Assembly (NCBI GenBank): GCA_945788445.1 | Contig: CALZMA010000071.1 | Location: 1 to 5,563 of the forward strand | Origin: an uncultured Bacteroidales bacterium | GTDB lineage: Bacteria; Bacteroidota; Bacteroidia; Bacteroidales; Bacteroidaceae | Length of the DNA: 5,563 nucleotides | Reading direction: 5' to 3' | In this document: one piece after another, positions 1 to 4,999 of the stretch | Layout of the letters: each line of letters starts with the position of its first letter | Position numbering within the stretch: the stretch's first letter is position 1 | The notes under the pieces: generated by a model | Databases searched by the model: none | What the model saw: the letters and a program-made list of their open reading frames with translations, nothing else | What the model was told of the DNA's origin: nothing | Position numbers and translations under genes: made by a program

Positions 1-13
1 ATCTGAAGCGCAA

Positions 14-50
14 AAGCAGGGCGTAGCCACTCAGTGGTTACGCCCTGCTT
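14..50 (-). terminator. Strong intrinsic terminator hairpin
   Basis: Two 17-nt arms (14-30 and 34-50) pair with only one G·U wobble (g26 with t38) around the three-base loop at 31-33. Read on the minus strand, the stem ends in GCCCTGCTT and continues TTGCG, giving a short T-run at the base of the stem. The plus-strand side (CTTGTTGGG) has a poorer T-run, so I assign it to minus-strand transcripts coming from the 37-aa ORF and the 718-aa gene. A plus-strand or bidirectional role cannot be excluded because the left neighbour lies outside the window. Confidence 0.75.
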
Positions 51-63
51 GTTGGGTTTGCCG

Positions 64-79
64 GGAGTAAGCTTACTCC
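64..79. repeat. 16-bp perfect palindrome
   Basis: GGAGTAAG followed directly by CTTACTCC forms an uninterrupted palindrome with no loop. It abuts the stop codon of the 37-aa ORF (80-82) and lies 13 nt from the terminator hairpin. A loopless palindrome is a poor RNA hairpin but a typical shape for a dimeric protein-binding site, and it could also be chance. No function is assigned. Confidence 0.5.
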
Positions 80-193
80 TTATATATATGCCTCCTCTGC
101 ATCGTCGGTCTCCGTGTGTCGCCGTGCGGCGGGAGTCAGTTCGAATGCCTCGGCCTGGTAATGCTCTCCAGAACTCAAGTCGAAGTGGGGCAT
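80..193 (-). CDS. Possible 37-aa small protein, unknown function
   Basis: An ATG at 191-193 opens a 37-codon frame ending in TAA at 80-82. The peptide begins MPHFDLSSGEHYQAEAFELT and ends in an acidic tail (TETDDAEEAYI, five acidic residues in the last ten). It has no signal peptide or membrane segment. It lies 49 nt behind the stop of the 718-aa surface protein and just before the palindrome and the terminator, so it would be the last cistron of that transcript. There is no Shine-Dalgarno sequence, which is normal for this phylum. I recognise no family. The frame is short and its third-position GC is lower than in the large genes, so it could be a chance ORF; the ordered position between stop codon and terminator is the main argument for it. 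Confidence 0.4.
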   Translation of the reverse strand: MPHFDLSSGEHYQAEAFELTPAARRHTETDDAEEAYI

Positions 194-213
194 ACGGTGG
201 GGTTGGAGATGAG

Positions 214-243
214 AGTGGGGGCCGCGTGCGGCGGCCTCCCACT
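214..243 (-). terminator. GC-rich hairpin at the end of the adhesin-like gene
   Basis: Arms 214-225 and 231-243 form 12 base pairs with one bulged base (t237) around the loop GTGCG. On the minus strand the stem starts on the last base of the TAA stop of the 718-aa gene. No T-run follows the stem, so it is either a weak or factor-dependent terminator, an attenuator in front of the 37-aa ORF, or a structure that protects the mRNA 3' end. The pairing is clear; the role is inferred. Confidence 0.5.
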
Positions 244-2399
244 TATTTGATCATACGCTTGGTGCAGCGGCCATTCTGTTCGAAGAGGTACACACCGGCG
301 GGCAGGGCAGGCAGGCAGGCTTCGCTTTCGGCCTCCAACAGCTTCACGCCTTGCAGGTTGTACACGCTGATTCGGCCCGGGGCGGTGGTAGTGACAGCGT
401 CGATGCCTTCGGGTTCAGACTGTTCGAAGCGGACGTTGTCGACGGCGATGTGTCCGTCCATGTTGCCGCTGTAGTACCATCGGAACTGTATGGTTTCGCC
501 CTGTGCCACCTGTGTCACGTCGTGCTTCATGTGGATTGCGCGGCACAGTTCGCCGGGTTCGAGGTCGGTGTCGTAGTAGGGCTGGAGCTGTTCGAGGGCC
601 GTCCAGTTCTGGCCGCGGTCGGTGGAATACTCCACGAAGGCTTCGCAGTCGCCGTAGGTGGACAGGAAGTCGAGGTCGTAGCTCAGCAGCAGTTGCGCGC
701 CTTCGGCGTGGCGGGCATCGAGCGGTGGGGTCACGAGGTTGGCCATGATGCCGGCCCAGCCCGCACTGATGCCGTCGATAGAGGCATAGCCGCCACTGAA
801 GCCTTCGCCCGCGAGCTTCATTTCATACCAGTCGTCGAAGCGCCAGACATAGCAGTCCTCGGTGTACTCGAAGAGGTTTTCGACCAGCCAGTTGGCGGGC
901 TTGAAGGGCGCGTCGAAGGTTTCGGTGAAGGGGAGCTTGCAGACCGGCATCTCGCCGTTCTCAATGCTGACGGCCGAGGCCATCGACTCCACGCCGTCGT
1001 CGTAGACCGCCAGCACGGTGTAGTCGAAGCAGCCCTGCGGCACTTGTGTGTCGGTGAAGCTGCATCCGGCCAAATCCTGCGCTATGCACTCCGTGCTGCG
1101 GAACACGCGGTAGGACTTCACGCTGTGTGGGCTGTCGGCCGGGGCCTGCCACGTGAGGGCCACCTGTCCGTCGCTGAGCACGCCGCGCAGGTCACGCACG
1201 GGCATACGGGTGCCGATGGCGACGGCATCGCCCACGGCTTCCGATTCGCCCCAGGGCGTGTCGTAGATGGCCGAGACAGCGTATTCGTACACCCCTTTGG
1301 TCAGCCCCGTTTGCTCAAAGTTCGTTTCGGTGATTCCGTAGGCCGCCCACAGGCCGTTGCAGTAGACGATGTAGCCTTCGGGCTTTTGCCGCCCCGCAGG
1401 TTCGTCCCAGCTGAGCGAGGCCACATAGCCCAGCTCGCTGTCTTCGCGGCAGGTGAGCTGTACGCCCTGCGGCGGGTCGAATGTGGGCGCATAAATTTCC
1501 ACTTGGGTCGATGTGCCCTCGCTCTCCTGGCCCGTCAGGTTGTCCATGTAGGTCACGCGGTAGGTGTAGGTGCCTTCCCCTTTGTCGGAGCTGTCGACAA
1601 AGCGGCGGGTGTTGAGCTGCGGGGCGATCAGTTCGTTGTCAAGGTATACTTTATAGTAGCCATAGCTCACGGCCTGTGCTGACCGGGCCGCAGCGGCGGG
1701 CTGCATGACGCGCACACCGTCGATGGCCCACAGGAAGTACAGGTGGTCGGAGGGCTTGGCCGAACCGCTCACGGCCTGGAAGGCTATGCGCATGTTGTCG
1801 GTAGGCTCGCCCAGCGGCAGCGACACTAACTGCCAGCCCCCTTCGGGAGCGCACGAGGTGCGGGCATCCCAAATCACCTCCCAGCTTTCACCGCCGTCGC
1901 GGCTCAGCTTCACATAGTAGTGGTCGCCGTAACCCTCATAGCCGTCGTATTCCAGCACCATGGGGTCGATGTAGCTGTAGAACTCCAGTAGGGAGGCGTG
2001 GCTGTAGACGGGCGAGATGAGCCACTCGTCCTGGTTGGCCGACGATCCGTCGGTGTGCTGCCCCATGTCCATGTAGACCATGGCGCTGCGGTGGCCCTGG
2101 TGTACGTACTCCGTGTAGTTGTCAAACTGCGTGAAGTCGGCCGTAGGGTAGCTGAACCACGAACAGCGGTAGTCGCTGGTGTTGGTCGGGCGGACGGTCC
2201 AGTCACCGCCGGGAAACTCCTCGGCTTCAAATCCTTGGTTGTCCTGGTCTTGCAGGCCTTCGGGCTGGTCCCAAGCCAGTTCCACTCGACAACCGTTCAC
2301 GTTCGCAGTCAGGTTGGTCTGTGCCGGCGCAGTGCCGCACAGCATGGTCAGGGCGCAGCCTGCGGCCCATCGCATGGTTGGATGTATCCATCTTTTCAT
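243..2399 (-). CDS. Secreted adhesin-like protein with two cleaved-adhesin modules, FN3 domains and T9SS-type tail
   Basis: A 718-aa protein, probably exported through T9SS to the cell surface or medium. Residues 1-27 are a signal peptide (MKRW... to APAQ). Residues about 28-48 look like the first strands of an FN3 domain (VELAWDQPEG). Residues about 56-232 form a gingipain-type cleaved-adhesin/choice-of-anchor-J module (DEWLISP 124-130, DGGESW 168-173, AIDGVRV 225-231). The FN3 appears to resume at about 246-303 (YYKVYLDNELI). Two more FN3-like domains span about 309-396 and 399-480. A second adhesin module covers about 489-660 (TETFD, STDRGQNW 592-599, IAVDNVRF 651-658). Residues about 666-718 resemble a T9SS type A sorting domain (RISVYNLQG, LPAGVYLF, terminal KRMIK). 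No protease motif was seen, so binding of host protein, glycan or other surface is the likelier job. Fourteen cysteines follow the signal peptide. The start at 2399 is preferred to the ATG at 2441 because it begins the signal peptide directly and leaves the promoter box outside the gene. Confidence 0.9.
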   Translation of the reverse strand: MKRWIHPTMRWAAGCALTMLCGTAPAQTNLTANVNGCRVELAWDQPEGLQDQDNQGFEAEEFPGGDWTVRPTNTSDYRCSWFSYPTADFTQFDNYTEYVHQGHRSAMVYMDMGQHTDGSSANQDEWLISPVYSHASLLEFYSYIDPMVLEYDGYEGYGDHYYVKLSRDGGESWEVIWDARTSCAPEGGWQLVSLPLGEPTDNMRIAFQAVSGSAKPSDHLYFLWAIDGVRVMQPAAAARSAQAVSYGYYKVYLDNELIAPQLNTRRFVDSSDKGEGTYTYRVTYMDNLTGQESEGTSTQVEIYAPTFDPPQGVQLTCREDSELGYVASLSWDEPAGRQKPEGYIVYCNGLWAAYGITETNFEQTGLTKGVYEYAVSAIYDTPWGESEAVGDAVAIGTRMPVRDLRGVLSDGQVALTWQAPADSPHSVKSYRVFRSTECIAQDLAGCSFTDTQVPQGCFDYTVLAVYDDGVESMASAVSIENGEMPVCKLPFTETFDAPFKPANWLVENLFEYTEDCYVWRFDDWYEMKLAGEGFSGGYASIDGISAGWAGIMANLVTPPLDARHAEGAQLLLSYDLDFLSTYGDCEAFVEYSTDRGQNWTALEQLQPYYDTDLEPGELCRAIHMKHDVTQVAQGETIQFRWYYSGNMDGHIAVDNVRFEQSEPEGIDAVTTTAPGRISVYNLQGVKLLEAESEACLPALPAGVYLFEQNGRCTKRMIK

Positions 2400-2429
2400 A
2401 GGCAAAATAAATGTGAAAGAACTCGGCGG

Positions 2430-2437
2430 CAAAGGTA
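2430..2437 (-). promoter_or_regulatory. Bacteroidetes-type -7 promoter box for the adhesin-like gene
   Basis: On the minus strand TACCTTTG matches the Bacteroidetes housekeeping sigma -7 consensus TAnnTTTG exactly, and the next base is C, as often seen. It lies 30 nt before the ATG at 2399, leaving a short AT-rich leader (TTTATTTTGCCT before ATG) without Shine-Dalgarno. No convincing TTTG -33 box is seen about 20 nt upstream. The gap behind the regulator gene is 101 nt, so this gene can be transcribed independently. Confidence 0.65.
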
Positions 2438-2500
2438 GCAAATGCTCCTTTCTGCGCGCCAGTTCCCCTTTTTAGCCGTTGCTCTTTCGCGAAAAGGAAA

Positions 2501-4246
2501 TTATTTTGCCGTCTGGCCGTTCAAGGCCCTCTCTTTTTCTTCCCTCGACAGCTTCTGGAACATCGAGGGCTTGATGCCCGTGAGCTTGGTGAACACGCTG
2601 ATGAAATTGGACTGCGACTTGTAGCCCACACTCTCCGATATAGCCTTGATGGTCAGCATTCCGTAGGTTTCTTCGTCCATCATGCGGCGCATGGCCTCCT
2701 TGATGCGGTATTCGTTGAGCAGCGAGCGGAAGTTCTTGCCGAACACATCGTTGATGACCACCGAGGTGTAGCGGCTGTTGGTGCCGGCCTTTTCGGCCAG
2801 CCGCTCGATGCCGAAGTCGCTGTCACAGAAGTCTTCGGTCTGTTCCATGGTGTGCATGATGCAGGCCAGGATGTTCTTGCGCAGTTCGGGCTGTAGCGAC
2901 TGCGCGCTCAGGTGGGCAGCAGCGGCGGTGGCGGGGAGGACGGGCGTTTCGGGCACAAGCTCTTCGAGGTCCCTGATTCGTTGGCGGTAAGCCTTCTCGT
3001 TGCCCAGCATGTCCTTGTTGCGTTCATACAGGCGGTTGTATGATTCTTTCAGCCTGCGCTTTTGGACTGCCAGTACCACCAGCATGGCCACCACGGCCAG
3101 TGAGCCTATGACCAGGGTCAGCAGCCAGCGGCGCTGCATGGTGATCTGCATCTCCTTGCGCTCCTTTTCGAGTGTCAGCGCGTGGATGGTGTGGATGTTG
3201 CGGTCGGTTTCGTAGAGGAACTGGGCATTTTTCAGGTGGTTGAACTCATTCCTGTTGTAGATAGAGTCAGCCAGGTCGAGGTATTCCGCCTTGTAGCGCA
3301 ACGCCCGCTGCAGGTCGCGTTGCTCATAGAGCGTATAGAGTTTCTTCAGCGTGCCTGCCAGCAAGTTGGGCTGGCCGCTGTCTCTTGCGAGCTGCTCGCA
3401 AGCGTGCAGGTAGTGGAGGGTGGAGTCCGTGGCCCGTAGCCGTTGGAAGGATTCGGCCATGCTGGCATACGATGAGCCGATACATTCCACCCCCAGCCCC
3501 TCCTGTCGGGCAAAGCGGGCCGAGCGCCGGAACCATTCGACGGCTTCGCGGTCGTTGTGCTCATAGGAGAAAATCATGCCCTTGTCCATGAGCAGGTTGT
3601 AGGTATAGCGCGGCCGGCTCTCGGGATGCTGTTCCAGTTCGCGGTAATACGCTTTGATGTCACTGAGCGGTTCTTTACACGGATAGGCACATATCAGGTT
3701 GTTCAGGATGCGGTTCACAAAGCTCTGGTCGCCCAGTTTGCGCGCTCCCGCCAGGGCTTTGCGGTAGAGCGGATTGCTGCGCTCGAAGTCGTCGAACGAG
3801 CTGTAGACGTTGCCCATCATGTTGCAGACTTGCGGAAAAAGGTCGTCGAAACCGTAGTCTTCGCACATTTTCAGGCAGTCGAGATAGTACTCCATGGCTT
3901 TGGCATAGGAGCAGCGGGCATAGCAGAGGTCGCCGATGTGGCACAGGGCCTTGGCACAGGTGTGCAGGTCGGTCGGATCCTGGCTTTGGGCTGTGCGGCG
4001 GGCCAGCATGTTGAAGGCCGTGAGGGCCAGTTCCTCGTCGCCATTCTCCAGCGCACGCTCGCCCCGGGCCAGCAAGGCGGGGTTGTCCAGGCGGGCCAGC
4101 CGGGCATACTGCGCCTGGACCTGCTGCGGAAGCATGTCGGTGGCTGCGCTGTTTTCGGCGCATAGGCGCGGGGCGGCCATGCCGGTGAGCAGGGCAAACA
4201 AGACTGCCAGCAGGGCGGTATGTAAACGGTAGGGGCGGTGTGTCAT
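2501..4246 (-). CDS. Membrane-anchored TPR protein with C-terminal AraC-type DNA-binding domain
   Basis: A 581-aa regulator. Residues 1-30 are a signal peptide or signal anchor (TALLAVLFALLTGMA). Residues about 45-335 are helical repeats of TPR type, for example CHIGDLCYARCSYAKAMEYY and GNVYSSFDDFERSNPLYRKA. A charged helix (about 354-373) leads to one membrane segment (374-394, WLLTLVIGSLAVVAMLVVLAV). A second charged, coiled-coil-like stretch follows (about 396-430), then an AraC/XylS helix-turn-helix domain at about 477-565 (IERLAEKAG and the second motif AISESVGYKSQSNFISVFTK). The topology would put the TPR part in the periplasm and the DNA-binding part in the cytoplasm, a one-component sensor. 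Such proteins are common in Bacteroidetes, while hybrid two-component regulators instead carry kinase and receiver domains, which are absent here. Targets and ligand are unknown; the downstream adhesin-like gene is an obvious candidate by position only. TAA stop at 2501-2503. Confidence 0.92.
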   Translation of the reverse strand: MTHRPYRLHTALLAVLFALLTGMAAPRLCAENSAATDMLPQQVQAQYARLARLDNPALLARGERALENGDEELALTAFNMLARRTAQSQDPTDLHTCAKALCHIGDLCYARCSYAKAMEYYLDCLKMCEDYGFDDLFPQVCNMMGNVYSSFDDFERSNPLYRKALAGARKLGDQSFVNRILNNLICAYPCKEPLSDIKAYYRELEQHPESRPRYTYNLLMDKGMIFSYEHNDREAVEWFRRSARFARQEGLGVECIGSSYASMAESFQRLRATDSTLHYLHACEQLARDSGQPNLLAGTLKKLYTLYEQRDLQRALRYKAEYLDLADSIYNRNEFNHLKNAQFLYETDRNIHTIHALTLEKERKEMQITMQRRWLLTLVIGSLAVVAMLVVLAVQKRRLKESYNRLYERNKDMLGNEKAYRQRIRDLEELVPETPVLPATAAAAHLSAQSLQPELRKNILACIMHTMEQTEDFCDSDFGIERLAEKAGTNSRYTSVVINDVFGKNFRSLLNEYRIKEAMRRMMDEETYGMLTIKAISESVGYKSQSNFISVFTKLTGIKPSMFQKLSREEKERALNGQTAK

Positions 4247-4408
4247 TCGGGATGCGGGGCTTTTGCAGTGGGTGGAATTTGGCTGCGAAACTACGCAATT
4301 TTTGGCACTCCGCTCAGTCGTGCCGGTGAAAAAGTGGAAGCGTTGAGGCCCGCGCGGCCTGCTTTCGGACAGCTGGGCTGTCTGCGAGCGGGGGCGAGGG
4401 GCGGGCCG
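4247..4408. other. Spacer between regulator and truncated gene tail
   Basis: This stretch holds the promoter-like box at 4286-4293 and, further right, two small hairpins. One has 5-bp arms AGGCC/GGCCT at 4346-4360; the other has 6-bp arms GACAGC/GCTGTC at 4368-4382. Both lie behind the stop codon of the truncated tail at 4409. Neither is followed by a good T-run, so I do not call a terminator. I see no credible coding region on either strand here. Confidence 0.5.
4286..4293 (-). promoter_or_regulatory. Probable -7 promoter box for the TPR/AraC regulator
   Basis: On the minus strand TAGTTTCG fits TAnnTTTG with one mismatch, and is preceded by the A-rich AAAAATTGCG typical of Bacteroidetes promoter surroundings. 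It lies 39 nt before the ATG at 4246. A -33 box is not evident. Position and context favour it; the sequence match alone is modest. Confidence 0.45.
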
Positions 4409-4516
4409 TCAGGGCGTTTCCCGGATGAAGTGGGGGAAGAGGTCGTCGCCGTAGTCCGGGGCATGGCGGAAGCCGCGGTAGGCGAAGGAGGAGAGTTGCG
4501 TGCTCCGGAACTTATA
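4409..4516 (-). pseudogene. 3' tail of a minus-strand coding sequence lacking its 5' part
   Basis: A minus-strand frame is open from a TAA at 4517-4519 to a TGA at 4409-4411 and has no ATG. It encodes 35 residues, including LSSFAYRGFRHAPDYGDDLF. From the ctc leucine codon to the stop, almost every third base is G or C, mostly C, as in the intact genes around it, and the residue mix looks like a folded protein. To the right the sequence turns AT-rich and the frame closes. The simplest reading is the end of a gene whose front was removed by deletion or insertion. I do not recognise the parent family. A chance frame in GC-rich DNA is the alternative. Confidence 0.4.
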
Positions 4517-4568
4517 TTATATACTCAAGTTTCGAAGTTAGGTATTAAGGAGTGAATATACACAAAAC

Positions 4569-4713
4569 ATGGAGGTAGTTGAAAACTTGCAGGAATTGGT
4601 GGACGAAGGCGAAATATACGAAACCATTGAAGACGTTTGGCCTGACTATCCCACCAAGGAAGGAGGACTTCCTCTTCAACGAAGACGAGTATGAAACCGT
4701 CACATCTTACTGA
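4569..4713 (+). pseudogene. Very acidic mini-ORF interrupted by an apparent 1-base insertion
   Basis: From the ATG at 4569 the frame reads MEVVENLQELVDEGEIYETI and goes on to PTKE, after which it becomes GGLPLQRRRV and stops at 4692-4694. Dropping one G near 4662-4667 (GGAGG) instead gives EEDFLFNEDEYETVTSY with a stop at 4711-4713, which continues the acidic character. The restored product is 47 aa with 17 acidic residues and a single lysine. It is followed at once by the strong hairpin at 4714. An AAGGAG lies 16 nt before the ATG, too far for a normal ribosome site. It may be a broken gene, a sequencing error or a site of +1 frameshifting. No family is recognised. Confidence 0.45.
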
Positions 4714-4762
4714 CCAACGAAAAAGACACGAGCAGGGCAAATGCTCGTGTCTTTTTCGTTGG
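4714..4762. terminator. Bidirectional intrinsic terminator
   Basis: Perfect 21-bp inverted repeat: arms 4714-4734 and 4742-4762, loop GGGCAAA. The core stem GACACGAGCA/TGCTCGTGTC is flanked by AAAAA on the left and TTTTT on the right, so a transcript from either strand gets a GC stem followed by a U-run. It starts on the base after the TGA of the acidic plus-strand frame and lies 48 nt past the stop of the minus-strand 55-aa ORF, fitting a shared terminator between converging transcripts. Confidence 0.88.
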
Positions 4763-4770
4763 GGGAAACC

Positions 4771-4802
4771 CCGGAGACTCCGGACTACCCCGGAGTCTCC
4801 GG
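4771..4802. repeat. GC-rich 13-bp inverted repeat
   Basis: Arms CCGGAGACTCCGG (4771-4783) and CCGGAGTCTCCGG (4790-4802) are exact reverse complements around the loop ACTACC. Each arm is itself nearly self-complementary (CCGGA...TCCGG), so alternative small hairpins are possible. It lies 8 nt past the stop of the minus-strand 55-aa ORF. No T-run follows directly (GGTTTCCC on the minus strand), so it is more likely an mRNA-end stabiliser or auxiliary element before the terminator at 4714-4762. Confidence 0.7.
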
Positions 4803-4810
4803 CCCGAGGC

Positions 4811-4978
4811 TTATTCCTCTTCGCCCCAGCTATCTTCAAAGGAGTCGCGTTCTTGGCTCATTGCATTGGTGGCATCCTGCGCTTCGCTGCCGTATCCGAT
4901 GGCGGGAGATTGGGCAATGAACGTGTCGAGGTGCATGGCTATGCTAAGCACAGTGGGTTTTTGATAGGTCTTTTTCAT
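4811..4978 (-). CDS. 55-aa small protein with acidic tail, Bacteroidales type
   Basis: ATG at 4976-4978, TAA at 4811-4813. It begins MKKTYQKPTVLSIAMHLDTF and ends in a strongly acidic, aromatic-containing tail (ERDSFEDSWGEEE). The last 25 residues hold nine acidic residues and one arginine. Many Bacteroidales genomes carry unannotated or hypothetical proteins of this size with an MKKTY-xx-P start and an acidic/tryptophan end; I recall this pattern but cannot name a function. No lipobox, signal peptide or clear membrane helix is seen, though residues 9-24 are mildly hydrophobic. The gene starts 21 nt after the stop of the secreted-protein gene at 5000, with no terminator between, so the two are probably co-transcribed; two hairpins follow its own stop. 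Confidence 0.72.
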   Translation of the reverse strand: MKKTYQKPTVLSIAMHLDTFIAQSPAIGYGSEAQDATNAMSQERDSFEDSWGEEE

Positions 4979-4999
4979 GTCGAATAGATGCTATGCTGA

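Noticed and set aside
351..1682. Long plus-strand ORF of 443 codons
   Set aside because: It lies fully antisense to the adhesin-like gene, whose minus-strand protein has a signal peptide and recognisable domains. The plus-strand translation is V/A/G/H/R-rich with no domain pattern, as expected from a shadow of GC-rich coding DNA.
2400..2441. Upstream ATG at 2441 as start of the adhesin-like gene
   Set aside because: It would add 14 residues ahead of a good signal peptide and place the promoter box inside the coding region.
2485..2494. Palindrome TTTCGCGAAA behind the regulator stop
   Set aside because: Only 10 bp with no room for a loop and no adjoining T-run; too weak to call a terminator or operator.
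3557..4165. Plus-strand ORF of 202 codons
   Set aside because: Antisense to the TPR part of the regulator; repetitive V/A/G/F composition and no recognisable motif.
4238..4555. Plus-strand ORF of 105 codons across the spacer
   Set aside because: Most of it mirrors the minus-strand gene tail and low-complexity GC-rich spacer. Only its last 15 residues look protein-like, and these are treated as part of the junction finding.
4691..4987. Plus-strand ORF of 98 codons over the two hairpins
   Set aside because: It runs through a perfect terminator hairpin and the GC-rich inverted repeat and is antisense to the better supported 55-aa ORF.
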